A DNA stretch of 64,000 nucleotides from Membranihabitans marinus (GCF_019802045.1 NZ_JAHVHU010000020.1:1-64000); one strand, 5' to 3'. Positions 18,232-27,358 are shown, counted from the first letter of the stretch. Notes: generated from the letters alone by a model not told the origin. Program-made: numbers and translations.

Positions 18232-18864
18232 TCATTTGATACGGATGATCTTGTGAGTTTGTAAGCTGAGGTTCCAAACCGGGTTCTTTAGGCAATACGC
18301 GATGCAAGTCTGTATATTTTCTTCTGTATGATCATCATCCATGGGAGAAATGTAGTAGTGTGTGAACTCCAGGTCTTCCCAATCCTTTGGATTCATGCCG
18401 CCCTGTGGATAGACGATTTTTAACTCATCGCCCGTTCGTTGAACGATTTCCGTGTTTTCTTTAGGACTCACGCAGATCCAGTCCAGCGGAAGGTCGATTT
18501 TGATCGTCCCATTGGTTTCGATGCCTACTTCAAAACCATACTGATGGAACGTATCGACCAGCGGTTGATCCAGCTGAAGCATGGGTTCGCCACCGGTGCA
18601 TACCACGTACTTCTTCGAAAAGCCATCCGGGTATAACGCTGTTGCTTGCCGAACTACTTCTTCCGCCGTGGCGTATTTACCTCCATTTTCACCATCCGTG
18701 CCCCAAAAATTGGTGTCGCAAAATTGACAAATAGCCTTGTGGCGATCTTCTTCACGCCCGGACCAGAGATTGCATCCGGAGAATCGTAAGAATACTGCCG
18801 GCCGACCGCTTTGACCACCTTCACCCTGGAGGGTGTAGTACATTTCTTTAATTTTGTAACTCAT
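18232..18864 (-). CDS. queE: 7-carboxy-7-deazaguanine synthase QueE
   Basis: A 210-residue radical SAM enzyme that converts 6-carboxy-tetrahydropterin to 7-carboxy-7-deazaguanine, the ring-contraction step of queuosine biosynthesis. The N-terminus KEMYYTLQGEGGQSGRPAVF and FSGCNLWSG are family hallmarks. The cluster-binding cysteines follow the expanded CX14CX2C spacing seen in many proteobacterial and Bacteroidota QueE, instead of CX3CX2C. VVCTGGEPMLQLD is the SAM-binding GGEP motif, and ETNGTIKI and WICVSPKE follow. No queC, queD or queF is nearby in the window. Tail to tail with the helicase gene, zero gap. Confidence 0.94.
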   Translation of the reverse strand: MSYKIKEMYYTLQGEGGQSGRPAVFLRFSGCNLWSGREEDRHKAICQFCDTNFWGTDGENGGKYATAEEVVRQATALYPDGFSKKYVVCTGGEPMLQLDQPLVDTFHQYGFEVGIETNGTIKIDLPLDWICVSPKENTEIVQRTGDELKIVYPQGGMNPKDWEDLEFTHYYISPMDDDHTEENIQTCIAYCLKNPVWNLSLQTHKIIRIK

Positions 18865-18903
18865 TCAGATTTCAGATTCTGTTTCTCATTTTCTCCCAAG
18901 TCA

Positions 18904-18911
18904 CAAAGGTA
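18904..18911 (-). promoter_or_regulatory. TAnnTTTG -7 element of queE
   Basis: TACCTTTG on the minus strand, 39 nt before ATG 18864; predicted leader about 35 nt. No preQ1-type aptamer is recognisable in so short a leader. The remaining 18912-19133 shows no gene. Confidence 0.6.
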
Positions 18912-19133
18912 AGGAATTGTCAGGAGGTTTGGATGATTGCTTAATTTCTGGAGACGATTACGGTGTGTTCTGAAGATAAAAATAGAATTGGCCTGGTATA
19001 AAAAGAGCCCCATTTGATTCGCTTGTTGCTACAGGTCCTCTGCTGCCAATCTCAATTCAAAACTAAAAATTTAAAATTCACAATCATTTCACCATCAATG
19101 CCCCTTGATCTAACCCTGACGATCAACAGCTAC

Positions 19134-20210
19134 TTATACCACATACAAATAATCGTAGTGCACCAACGGTTTTTGATGATTCTCACCGATGCGCTCCTGG
19201 GCGAGTTCTGAAGCGTACTGCGCCCGTCCTAATGCGATAATTTGACCAGCGGTGTTGACCAGTTCAATAATATCACCTTTGGAAAAATTTCCGTTTATAG
19301 CCGTGATACCTACGGGGAGCAAGCTGTTGGCGTGTGAAGATTGCAGTGCTTTTACAGCGCCTTCATTGATCGTGACACGTGCCGCCGTGAAATGCTGGGC
19401 ATGTGCGATCCATTTTTTACGGCCATCCTTGGTGTCGGATGGAATAAAATGGGTGTGCGGTGTGGTGCCCTCTAAGACCTGGCGAAGTATATCGGGGTGG
19501 GTTCCATCGGCGATGTGGACAGCGATCCCCAGTCGGGCTGTTTTTCGGGCCAGGTACACCTTGGTCTTCATCCCTCCGCGACCAAAACTGGAGCGGCCGC
19601 CGATAAGAATGGACTCTGAAATGGATTCATCCGGATGAAATTTTTCTACCAATACAGAATCAGCTTCCCGGGGATTTCCACTGTAGACACCAGCAACATT
19701 GGATAGAATGATTAAGGCATCCGCGCCTACCATGGCTGCCACAAGGCCGGCCAGCTCATCGTTGTCGGTGAACATGAGCTCCGTTACGGAAACGGCATCA
19801 TTTTCATTGATGATGGGGAGTATTCCCTGTGCGGTTAACTGGGTGATACATTGCTTTATGTTCAGATAATGACGCCGGCTGCGGAAATCGTCCCGGGTGA
19901 CCAGCACTTGAGAACAAAGCATATTTTCGGCTTCAAAAAATTTTTGGTATTCTCGGATCATTTTGACCTGTCCCAGAGAAGCCCACACCTGTCGCCGGGC
20001 AATTTCGTCCTTTGCATCCATCATCAAACCATAGCTGCGTCCAAAAGCTACTGCGCCGGATGAAACCAGAATCACCTCGAGCCCGGCCTGGGAAAGTGCG
20101 GAAATCTGTTGCACCAGACTTTTCATCCGATACAGATCGGGGGCTCCATTTTCCTGACTCAGGACATTGGAACCGACCTTAACCACTATTTTCTGATATG
20201 GTGTTTTCAT
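19134..20210 (-). CDS. proB: Glutamate 5-kinase
   Basis: About 358 residues; it catalyses the first step of proline synthesis, ATP-dependent phosphorylation of glutamate. The amino-acid kinase domain shows KIVVKVGSNVLS, VILVSSGAVAFGR, QVLVTRDDF, PIINENDAVSV, DNDELAGLVAAMVGADALII and GRGGMKTKVYLA. A C-terminal PUA domain follows (VTINEGAVKALQS, GNFSKGDIIELVN). ATG 20210 is chosen because MKTPYQKIVVKVGSN is the family start; the frame from 20258 would cross the promoter box. proA is not in the window. The gene is divergent from glyA. Confidence 0.94.
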   Translation of the reverse strand: MKTPYQKIVVKVGSNVLSQENGAPDLYRMKSLVQQISALSQAGLEVILVSSGAVAFGRSYGLMMDAKDEIARRQVWASLGQVKMIREYQKFFEAENMLCSQVLVTRDDFRSRRHYLNIKQCITQLTAQGILPIINENDAVSVTELMFTDNDELAGLVAAMVGADALIILSNVAGVYSGNPREADSVLVEKFHPDESISESILIGGRSSFGRGGMKTKVYLARKTARLGIAVHIADGTHPDILRQVLEGTTPHTHFIPSDTKDGRKKWIAHAQHFTAARVTINEGAVKALQSSHANSLLPVGITAINGNFSKGDIIELVNTAGQIIALGRAQYASELAQERIGENHQKPLVHYDYLYVV

Positions 20211-20219
20211 AAGTCGGGT

Positions 20220-20227
20220 CAAATTTA
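20220..20227 (-). promoter_or_regulatory. TAnnTTTG -7 element of proB
   Basis: TAAATTTG on the minus strand, 9 nt before ATG 20210, so the 5' leader would be only about 5 nt. It lies back to back with the glyA promoter. Confidence 0.6.
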
Positions 20228-20281
20228 ATGAAAGGCCCCACAAAATCAATCTATTCAATCCGGAATTTAATTGGAAAACGC

Positions 20282-20289
20282 TACCTTTG
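20282..20289 (+). promoter_or_regulatory. TAnnTTTG -7 element of glyA
   Basis: TACCTTTG followed by C, 22 nt before ATG 20312. The -7 boxes of proB (20220-20227) and glyA lie 54 nt apart and point away from each other. Confidence 0.65.
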
Positions 20290-20311
20290 CACTCTCAAAT
20301 CTAAAATCAGA

Positions 20312-21586
20312 ATGAAAGATACTAAAATAGCCCAACTGATCGAGCAGGAACTCCACAGACAACGCAGTGGAGTAGAGCTCATCGCTTCTGAAAATTTTTG
20401 CAGCAGCGATGTTATTGATGCCATGGGGAGCGTCCTGACAAACAAATACGCAGAAGGTTATCCCGGAAAGCGGTACTACGGAGGATGTGAAGTGGTCGAT
20501 GAAGTAGAGCAACTGGCTATAGACCGCCTCAAAGAGCTCTTTGGTGCAGAATATGCCAATGTTCAACCGCATTCCGGATCCCAGGCGAATGCAGCCGTTT
20601 ATCTGGCCGTGCTCAAACCTGGAGATACGATTTTAGGATTTGATTTATCGCATGGCGGGCACTTGACCCACGGATCACCGGTCAGTTTTTCCGGAAAACA
20701 TTTTGATGCGCAGCATTACGGTGTGAACAAGGAAACAGGTCGGGTAGAGATGGAACACGTGCGTGAAAAAGCGCTGGAAACCAAGCCTGCACTAATTATT
20801 GTTGGTGCATCAGCCTATTCCCGAGATTGGGATTATGAAGCCTTTCGGGCTATAGCGGATGAAGTAGGTGCGCTGTTAATGGCGGATATTGCTCATCCGG
20901 CCGGGTTGATCGCGGCCAAAAAACTGAATGACCCGATGCCCCATTGCCACATCGTCACTAGTACCACCCACAAGACCCTGCGGGGCCCCCGGGGGGGAAT
21001 TATAATGATGGGTAAAGATTTTGACAATCCGTGGGGGCGCAAAACCCGGAAAGGGAAACCGATTAAGATGTCGTCCATTCTCAACAGCGGCGTTTTCCCG
21101 GGTATGCAGGGTGGACCTTTGGAACACGTAATCGCGGCCAAAGCGGTGTCTTTTCTGGAAGCTTTGCAGCCAGAATTCAAAGATTATGCAGAGCAGGTTA
21201 TCGCGAATGCACAAGCCATGGCAGAACGTTTTGTAGAAAAAGGCTACCAAGTGATTTCCGAAGGGACCGACAACCACATGATGCTGATCGATCTTCGAAA
21301 TAAAGGATTGACCGGTAAAAAAGCGGAGAACACCTTAGTGAAAGCCGACATTACCGTGAACAAAAACATGGTGCCTTTTGATACCGAATCCCCGTTTGTG
21401 ACCTCCGGTATCCGGGTGGGCGCTGCGGCGGTGACCAGCCGTGGATTGACCGAGGATCATTGCCGTCAGATCGTTGATTGGATCGATGTTATTCTTCAGG
21501 ATCCCGACAATGACACTATGATCGCGGATACCAAGACCACGATCAATACCTATATGAATGAATTTCCGTTGTATCCTGAACGGTAG
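20312..21586 (+). CDS. glyA: Serine hydroxymethyltransferase
   Basis: A 424-residue PLP enzyme interconverting serine and glycine and charging tetrahydrofolate with a one-carbon unit. Motifs: [54 protein letters not shown], and the PLP-lysine motif [15 protein letters not shown]. The start ATG 20312 gives [17 protein letters not shown], matching the family; the frame continues upstream to 20228 but would run through the promoter box. It is convergent with truA, 5 nt between stops. Confidence 0.97.
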   Translation: MKDTKIAQLIEQELHRQRSGVELIASENFCSSDVIDAMGSVLTNKYAEGYPGKRYYGGCEVVDEVEQLAIDRLKELFGAEYANVQPHSGSQANAAVYLAVLKPGDTILGFDLSHGGHLTHGSPVSFSGKHFDAQHYGVNKETGRVEMEHVREKALETKPALIIVGASAYSRDWDYEAFRAIADEVGALLMADIAHPAGLIAAKKLNDPMPHCHIVTSTTHKTLRGPRGGIIMMGKDFDNPWGRKTRKGKPIKMSSILNSGVFPGMQGGPLEHVIAAKAVSFLEALQPEFKDYAEQVIANAQAMAERFVEKGYQVISEGTDNHMMLIDLRNKGLTGKKAENTLVKADITVNKNMVPFDTESPFVTSGIRVGAAAVTSRGLTEDHCRQIVDWIDVILQDPDNDTMIADTKTTINTYMNEFPLYPER

Positions 21587-21591
21587 GGGGA

Positions 21592-22368
21592 TTATAGATC
21601 TTGGATCTTAGATTTTGATTTCATTGATTTCTCGATATATGGATATCGAATATCACTGAGGAACAGTCCATGCGCCGGTACGGACCAGATATCTTTTATT
21701 TGCTCGCCCCGGGACATCGCTCTTTCCAGGTCTTCCATAGTGATTCTGCCTTCGGCATAGCGCAGGCTTGCACCGGTAATTAGCCGGACCATTCCTCGTA
21801 GAAATCGGTTGGAGGTGATGTGAAGTTCGATGCCATCCTGGGACTCCTGCCATTCACAGCGGGACAGCTGACACCGGTGGTGGTTGACATCAGAGTGCAC
21901 TTTGGCGAAGGTTTGGAAGTCTTCGTACGTGGTCAATTTTTGGCTGAATTCATTGAGCGTGTCGAGGGAGAAATTAGCGGCCCGGCGGTAGTAGAACGAG
22001 TATTTTTCCCGAAATGGGTTTTTGTGAGAATGAATATGGTAGATGTAGGACCGTTCGGTGGCATCAAAGCGAGCGTGGGCCTCTTCGTGCACGGGCCAGA
22101 TTTTAATGATCGCTACATCCCGGGGCAGAAAGTTGTTCAGACGAAAAAGAAAAGAATCATCGAGTACGGCCTCAACGACCGTGTGGGCAAAAAAGTCCAA
22201 TGCATGAACTCCACTATCCGTACGGCCGCATCCCATGATGGCGACCTCGGTCTGCAACATCCGGCTCATCCGGTCTTCGATGACTGCCTGGACACTAGTG
22301 ACATTGGGTTGTCGTTGCCACCCGGCATAGGCCTGGCCGTCATACATGAGCTGTAAGAAATACTTCAT
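21592..22368 (-). CDS. truA: tRNA pseudouridine synthase A
   Basis: 258 residues; it isomerises uridines 38-40 in the anticodon arm of tRNAs. The N-terminal YFLQLMYDGQAYAGWQRQP, the catalytic-Asp motif GCGRTDSGVHALDF, the middle RSYIYHIHSHKNPF and the C-terminal NRFLRGMVRLITGASL are all canonical. A short lysine-rich tail (KSMKSKSKIQDL) ends the protein. The start ATG 22368 is supported by the conserved MKYFLQLMYDG and by a promoter box 4 nt upstream. Confidence 0.96.
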   Translation of the reverse strand: MKYFLQLMYDGQAYAGWQRQPNVTSVQAVIEDRMSRMLQTEVAIMGCGRTDSGVHALDFFAHTVVEAVLDDSFLFRLNNFLPRDVAIIKIWPVHEEAHARFDATERSYIYHIHSHKNPFREKYSFYYRRAANFSLDTLNEFSQKLTTYEDFQTFAKVHSDVNHHRCQLSRCEWQESQDGIELHITSNRFLRGMVRLITGASLRYAEGRITMEDLERAMSRGEQIKDIWSVPAHGLFLSDIRYPYIEKSMKSKSKIQDL

Positions 22369-22372
22369 AGAT

Positions 22373-22380
22373 CAAAAGTA
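22373..22380 (-). promoter_or_regulatory. TAnnTTTG -7 element of truA
   Basis: TACTTTTG on the minus strand, then ATCT, then ATG 22368. The 4-nt gap places transcription initiation on the start codon (leaderless). The following 22381-22669 shows no gene that I can support. Confidence 0.65.
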
Positions 22381-22669
22381 AAAAATATCCGATATTTGAC
22401 GGTTGATGACACCTAGCGATTGGGATAAAATATAATTATAGGAATTGACGACGCAATTTTAAATGTAGGAACGAGGAGAAAAACAAGACCACATCCATCC
22501 GCGTCTGATGAAGCTACTCAGCGGTACCAGTGGCTCAAGCAACGGTGGTTAATGAAGTGAATGTCCAATAAAGCAAGTCAAAACCGCGAGAGCCCCCATG
22601 CTATAGGGTGTTTATTCCGTACAAGTCCCTGAAAGGCACTGCAATTATCGGGTTAAATCACAGAACAGT

Positions 22670-24244
22670 TTGAATGAATTCTTCAAATATCGTAGCCATT
22701 TTATCTTTTGGATGTTGTTGTTCGCGGTAGCGTGGAGCTATAATTACCCGGAAATTCTTTCCAAAGGGCCCTATTCTATTCATCAATGGCGCCAAGCCGA
22801 TTGTCTTTCGATCACCCAAAATTTTTATGTCGAAGACCGACCTTTCTTGGAGCCGGCCATCCATTGGGTGGGTGAAGCCGATGGACGAACGGTAAGTGAG
22901 TGTCCGATTATTTATTATTCGGTAGCAAAGCTGTGGCGGTGGTTTGGTAAAGAGTATTGGATGTTTCGTTTGATCAACATCCTGCTGGTATTTCTGGGGT
23001 TGTGGTCGCTATTCCGGTTGACACTTCGGGTAACTTTATCGCCATTCTGGTCCGTGGCGCTTCCACTTTTTCTTTTTTCGTCTCCCATTTTGGCTTATTA
23101 TACGAACAACTTTATGGCCGATGCACCGGCATTCGGACTGGCGTTGACTGCCGGATACCTGGCTTATCTGGGGGTGGTCGACCGCAAACGATGGGCATAT
23201 TACCTGGCTTTTTTGGTGTTCCTGGCAGCTGGGCTGATCAAGGTCAGTGCATTGATTTTGTTTATTGCTCTGGGAATGTTGCATGGGAAATATGCTGTTC
23301 GGGGACGGTTACACCGGGAATTGACCCGGTGGAGTGCTTGGTGGCCTTATGTCGTAGTGGGATGTGGACTGATTATGTGGTATGGGTATGCGAACCGGTA
23401 TAATGAAGCCAATGTATCCTGGATTTTTCTGACGGGTTTGTTTCCCATCTGGGACCTGGACGGAGAAGCCATCCGGAGCATATGGTGGGACCTGACGCAT
23501 ACGTTGTTGCCGGCTTATTTTATCCGCCAGGGTTTGTGGCTGTGTGGTATACTATTCGGGATTCTACTCTGGAACTATAAGAAAGGGCAGCGATTCTGGC
23601 TGCAGTTAACCTTGTTGATTTCAGCTGGATTGGTGGGATTTGTGTTGTTGTTTTATCAGGCTTTTACCGTTCATGATTATTACCTGACCAATTTGCTCAT
23701 CATCATTCCTGTGTTACTGTTAGCAGTTCTCGATATGGGAAAAGCGCATTTCCGTCTCCTTTTGAAAAATAAATGGGTGCGTGGGTTTGCTGTACTCGTT
23801 GTCACTTTGTTGATATACAAGACAGCACTGACCAACCGGATGAAGTACGATGCCGAAGATCCATGGCTCCAGTACAACTTTGTGATAGCTGATTCGCGGA
23901 TACAGCATTGGAGGTGGTTTCACTACGATTATCAACAGCATGAAAAGGCCTACGAAACGATCAAACCTTACCTCCGGAGCCTGGGCATCAACCGGGAAGA
24001 CCGGGTGCTCTCCTACTCCGATCTTAGCATCAATATTTCGCTGTATCTCATGGATCAGAAGGGGTTTTCATCCTTTGGATTTGGGGCGTTTTCTCTGGAC
24101 GAAAAGATGGCGAAGTACAAGCAGTATGGCGTCCAATATGTGATCGTGGATGAAGCCTCGGACGATCCGGAGACCATCGCACCGTACCTCGGGGAAAAGA
24201 TCGGGGACTATCAGAATCTGGGAATTTATGAATTTAGATTGTAG
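22670..24244 (+). CDS. GT39/ArnT-like integral membrane glycosyltransferase
   Basis: A 524-residue protein with a GT-C fold appearance: one N-terminal helix, a periplasmic loop with SIHQWRQADCLSI (the position of the acidic or aromatic catalytic loop in GT39 enzymes), then about ten further helices, including VALPLFLFSSPILAYYTNNF followed by MADAPAFGLAL. The C-terminal 130 residues are a soluble domain (YETIKPYLRSLGINREDRVL...). Such enzymes transfer a sugar from a polyprenyl-phosphate donor to protein, lipid A or glycan in the envelope; donor and acceptor are unknown here. Start is TTG 22670; the first in-frame ATG (about 22712) would cut into the first helix. It is near a GT2 gene that could make the polyprenyl-linked donor (inference). 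Confidence 0.8.
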   Translation: MNEFFKYRSHFIFWMLLFAVAWSYNYPEILSKGPYSIHQWRQADCLSITQNFYVEDRPFLEPAIHWVGEADGRTVSECPIIYYSVAKLWRWFGKEYWMFRLINILLVFLGLWSLFRLTLRVTLSPFWSVALPLFLFSSPILAYYTNNFMADAPAFGLALTAGYLAYLGVVDRKRWAYYLAFLVFLAAGLIKVSALILFIALGMLHGKYAVRGRLHRELTRWSAWWPYVVVGCGLIMWYGYANRYNEANVSWIFLTGLFPIWDLDGEAIRSIWWDLTHTLLPAYFIRQGLWLCGILFGILLWNYKKGQRFWLQLTLLISAGLVGFVLLFYQAFTVHDYYLTNLLIIIPVLLLAVLDMGKAHFRLLLKNKWVRGFAVLVVTLLIYKTALTNRMKYDAEDPWLQYNFVIADSRIQHWRWFHYDYQQHEKAYETIKPYLRSLGINREDRVLSYSDLSINISLYLMDQKGFSSFGFGAFSLDEKMAKYKQYGVQYVIVDEASDDPETIAPYLGEKIGDYQNLGIYEFRL

Positions 24245-24321
24245 ATTTCAGAATTGTCCGCACGCTGACATTGAAGCCTGTCTGCCGGCAATTGATAACC
24301 ATAAAGGTATCCTGGTAGACT

Positions 24322-24518
24322 TCAGCGCAAGAGTTCATAGCTTTCTTTGATCGATGATCCTTTTAGTAAAATTGATAGTGAAGGAGAAATGAAGTCTTCT
24401 ACTTTTGAAATTTGTGCTGTTTCACCCCAACGAGTTGACCAAGCTGTGCTTGAGTTAAATGTCGCTCTTTTCTTGCTTGTTTTGTAACATATCCCAATAC
24501 CAAATCAAACTTAACCAC
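24322..24518 (-). pseudogene. Remnant of a HigA-like XRE-family antitoxin gene, frameshifted
   Basis: Read on the minus strand from GTG 24518, the frame gives VKFDLVLGYVTKQARKERHL then TQAQLGQLVGVK, closely resembling the start of small XRE/HigA-type helix-turn-helix antitoxins. At about 24416-24418 one base appears to be missing. In the next frame the expected continuation AQISKVED follows, then a divergent tail ending at TGA 24324-24322. In the original frame a TAG arrives after KQHKFQK. No HigB toxin gene is adjacent. The remnant begins 4 nt after the stop of the GT2 gene. The homology is recognised by eye, without a search. Confidence 0.65.
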
Positions 24519-24522
24519 GCCC

Positions 24523-25269
24523 TCAACCAGAGTGAAAAATCCGGGATTTCACCCAGCCCCATTTGTTCAACCGATAGAGTAGGGAGGTTTTCAGTACGCC
24601 CAGGCCATAGCGGGTGCTGCGGCGGAAGTTGATGGAGGAAGCATCGTCAAAATAACGGGTGGGACAGGTGACTTCCCCGATCTCGTAGCCTTTATAAAAG
24701 ATCTGAGCGAGCATCTGATTGTCGAAGATAAAGTCGTCCGAATTCGCCGACAAATCCAGATTTTGCAATACTTCCGCTGCAAAAGCCCGGTATCCGGTGT
24801 GATATTCGGAGAGCTTCTGACGTAAGAGCAGATTTTGAACGAAGGTGAGAAACCGGTTGGCAATGTATTTGTACCGCGGCATACCGCCTTTGAGGGCACC
24901 CCGTCCGAGAATACGCGAACCGAGCACCACAGGATATACGTCATTGGCGATGATGGACGCCATAGCCGGGATCAACTGCGGGGTGTATTGGTAATCGGGA
25001 TGCAGCATGATGATGATCTCCCCACCTAAAGCAAGCGCCTTTTCGTAGCAGGTCTTTTGATTGCCGCCGTAGCCCCGGTTCTTTTCATGAACCAGAATGT
25101 GCCGGATCCCCAGTTGACGTCCGTATTCCACGGTGCGGTCTTTGCTGGAATCATCGGTCAGGATGACTTCATCGACAAGGTCATGAGGGATTTCCCCATA
25201 GGTCATCTCCAGGGTCTTTTCAGCATTGTAGGCCGGCATGACCACGATCACTTTTTTACCACGTATCAT
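24523..25269 (-). CDS. Family 2 glycosyltransferase (polyprenyl-phosphate sugar synthase-like)
   Basis: A 248-residue GT-A enzyme. Motifs: VIVVMPAYNAEKTLE (nucleotide-binding strand), EVILTDDSSKDRTVE (first Asp pair), KNRGYGGNQKTCYEKAL, IIIMLHPDYQYTP (DxD-equivalent HPD), GSRILGRGALKGGMP, and YHTGYRAF followed later by NSDDFIFDNQML. This pattern fits DPM1/GtrB-like enzymes that make or transfer sugars on polyprenyl phosphate, but there are no long C-terminal membrane helices. The start ATG 25269 is preferred; ATG 25296 lies inside the -7-like box. It is convergent with the GT39-like gene across the antitoxin remnant. Confidence 0.9.
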   Translation of the reverse strand: MIRGKKVIVVMPAYNAEKTLEMTYGEIPHDLVDEVILTDDSSKDRTVEYGRQLGIRHILVHEKNRGYGGNQKTCYEKALALGGEIIIMLHPDYQYTPQLIPAMASIIANDVYPVVLGSRILGRGALKGGMPRYKYIANRFLTFVQNLLLRQKLSEYHTGYRAFAAEVLQNLDLSANSDDFIFDNQMLAQIFYKGYEIGEVTCPTRYFDDASSINFRRSTRYGLGVLKTSLLYRLNKWGWVKSRIFHSG

Positions 25270-25293
25270 ACATATCAGGCTTAATTCACAAGT

Positions 25294-25301
25294 CAAAGTA
25301 A
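25294..25301 (-). promoter_or_regulatory. Near-consensus -7 element of the GT2 gene
   Basis: TTACTTTG on the minus strand (one mismatch), 24 nt before ATG 25269. Confidence 0.4.
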
Positions 25302-25698
25302 ATAAAATTAATTCCTTTCCCGTACTTTTAGGGTTTTGAAAGACAGTGGATTCTTGGAATTGTGAAGGAGCCGGGGACTAAACAAGCTGTTACACCACCG
25401 CTAAAGCTTTGCCCTACGCGGTCAGCGATTAAATTTGCTGCTACAGGGAGTAAGTGGTTTTTGATAACCATCTTGGGATGAACGTTTTATTATGGATAGT
25501 TTTTTCAGACAGGTAGACCAATATGGTTATAAATTTGGTGCTAATCGAATACGAAAACATGATCTTATGGTGGTGGGTTTGTACATGGAACCACAGTTTA
25601 TGACCCGATAACTTCCATGGGTTTCCAATGGAAAACGTTTTATAAATTAGGCTCTTGTTAAAAGTCTTTTACGTCGAAAAATATAAAAACAATACATT
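25302..25698. other. Intergenic region between divergent GT2 and nadE genes
   Basis: About 400 nt. A small open frame of 39 codons (ATG 25492 to TAA 25609-25611 on +, beginning MDSFFRQVDQYGYKFG) is visible but matches nothing I know and has no promoter box close by, so it is not called. Nothing else is supported. Confidence 0.4.
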
Positions 25699-27336
25699 TT
25701 GAAAATAGCCATTGCTCAATTGAATTATCTAATCGGTGATTTTGAAGGGAACGTCCGACAAATGATCGATGCGATCCACCAGGCTCGCGAGAAAAAGGCT
25801 GACCTGGTCTGTTTTAGTGAGTTGGCCACCACGGGATACCCACCGCGCGACTTTTTGGGCTTTGAAGATTTTATCGAATTGTCCGATAAAGCCATTGATG
25901 AACTCAAACCCCATTCGCACGACCTGGCTATCGTGGTAGGATCTCCCCGCATAAACCCCGTCCTGGAAGGAAAAGATTTGTACAATTCAGCGGTGGTGAT
26001 CCATCAGGGAAAAATCGTTTTCACGCAGCATAAGACTTTATTGCCGACCTACGACATATTTGATGAGTACCGCTATTTTGAACCGGCCAGTGAATGGGGG
26101 GTCTGGGAGTTCCAGGGAAAAAAAATAGCACTGACGGTTTGTGAAGACATCTGGAACGTGGGCAACGAAAATCCCATGTACACCATCAGCCCGCTGGATG
26201 AGATGATGAAGGATAATCCGGATTTTGCGATTAATCTGTCTGCTTCGCCTTTTGATTTTGATGCAGCCGGACGCCGGATTAATGTGGTCAAGGCCAATGT
26301 GGCCCGCTATAAGATCCCATTCTTTTACATTAATCATTGCGGGGCTCAGACAGAAATCATATTCGATGGTGGGTCGATCGTGGCGAACCAGGACGGGGTG
26401 ATCGTGGATGAAATGCCTTACTTTGAGCCCACACTCCGGGTGTATGATTTGGATGAAGTACGTCGGACGACCAAGCCTGCCGTGCAGTCTAAAGGGAAGA
26501 TGGATCTTATCCATCAGGCGCTGGTGCTTGGGATCCGTGATTACTTCCGAAAACTGGGTTTTCGGCGGGCGATAATAGGTTTGTCCGGTGGGTTGGATTC
26601 TGCACTGACCTGCGTATTGACGGTCGATGCGCTGGGTGCTGATAATGTGCGGGTCCTTCTGATGCCCGGACCTTTTTCATCGGATCATTCCATCACGGAT
26701 GCCCGGCAACTGGCAGAGAACCTGGGTATTCGCTATGATATTGTAAATATTAATGACCCGTATGCCGCTTTTAATGAAACCCTGAAACCGTTGTTTGAAG
26801 GACGACCTTTTGATCTCACGGAAGAGAATATTCAGGCGCGGATCCGGGGTGTGCTGTTGATGGCTGTTTCCAATAAAATGGGGGATATCCTGCTCAATAC
26901 CTCCAATAAAAGTGAAGCGGCGGTGGGGTATGGTACCTTGTATGGGGATATGGCGGGAGGACTGGCGGTGATCGGTGATCTGTACAAGTCAGAGGTCTTT
27001 GAACTTTCCCGATATATAAACCGACAAACAGTAGTGATCCCGGAGAATACGATACTCAAACCGCCTTCGGCAGAGCTGCGGCCGGATCAAAAAGACAGTG
27101 ATTCATTACCGGATTATGAAGTCCTCGATGAAATTTTATACAAATACATCGAAGAATCAAAAAGCCCCGAGGACATCGTTGAAGAGGGGTTTGATGGTGA
27201 TCTGGTGCGCCGGATCTGCCGGATGGTAAATCGCAATGAGTTTAAACGACACCAGTCGGCGCCTGTTCTACGAGTCAGCCGGAAAGCTTTTGGAATGGGG
27301 CGCCGAATGCCCATCGTTGGAAAATATTTGTCGTAG
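25699..27336 (+). CDS. nadE: Glutamine-dependent NAD+ synthetase
   Basis: 545 residues; last step of NAD synthesis. The N-terminal nitrilase-like glutaminase has the full triad: Glu in LVCFSELATTGYPP, Lys in FTQHKTLLPTYDIFDEYRYF, and Cys in ALTVCEDIWNVG. The C-terminal synthetase has the PP-loop LSGGLDSALTCVL, LLNTSNKSEAAVGYGTLYGD and GLAVIGDLYKSEVF. The N-terminus KIAIAQLNYLIGDFEGN is conserved, so the start must be TTG 25699, an unusual but well supported start here. ATACATTTTG immediately before it resembles a -7 box with a 3-nt spacer. Confidence 0.95.
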   Translation: MKIAIAQLNYLIGDFEGNVRQMIDAIHQAREKKADLVCFSELATTGYPPRDFLGFEDFIELSDKAIDELKPHSHDLAIVVGSPRINPVLEGKDLYNSAVVIHQGKIVFTQHKTLLPTYDIFDEYRYFEPASEWGVWEFQGKKIALTVCEDIWNVGNENPMYTISPLDEMMKDNPDFAINLSASPFDFDAAGRRINVVKANVARYKIPFFYINHCGAQTEIIFDGGSIVANQDGVIVDEMPYFEPTLRVYDLDEVRRTTKPAVQSKGKMDLIHQALVLGIRDYFRKLGFRRAIIGLSGGLDSALTCVLTVDALGADNVRVLLMPGPFSSDHSITDARQLAENLGIRYDIVNINDPYAAFNETLKPLFEGRPFDLTEENIQARIRGVLLMAVSNKMGDILLNTSNKSEAAVGYGTLYGDMAGGLAVIGDLYKSEVFELSRYINRQTVVIPENTILKPPSAELRPDQKDSDSLPDYEVLDEILYKYIEESKSPEDIVEEGFDGDLVRRICRMVNRNEFKRHQSAPVLRVSRKAFGMGRRMPIVGKYLS

Positions 27337-27350
27337 TCGGGGGAATCAGT

Positions 27351-27358
27351 TACATTTG
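27351..27358 (+). promoter_or_regulatory. Possible TAnnTTTG -7 element
   Basis: TACATTTG is an exact match, 126 nt before ATG 27485 and just after nadE. The distance is long, so assignment to the dehydrogenase gene is uncertain. Confidence 0.3.

Noticed and set aside
18865-18903. preQ1 riboswitch upstream of queE
   Set aside because: The predicted leader is only about 35 nt and lacks an aptamer-like H-type pseudoknot with the A-rich tail.
25492-25611. 39-codon open frame starting MDSFFRQ
   Set aside because: No homology recognised, no promoter box, and the length is within chance expectation.
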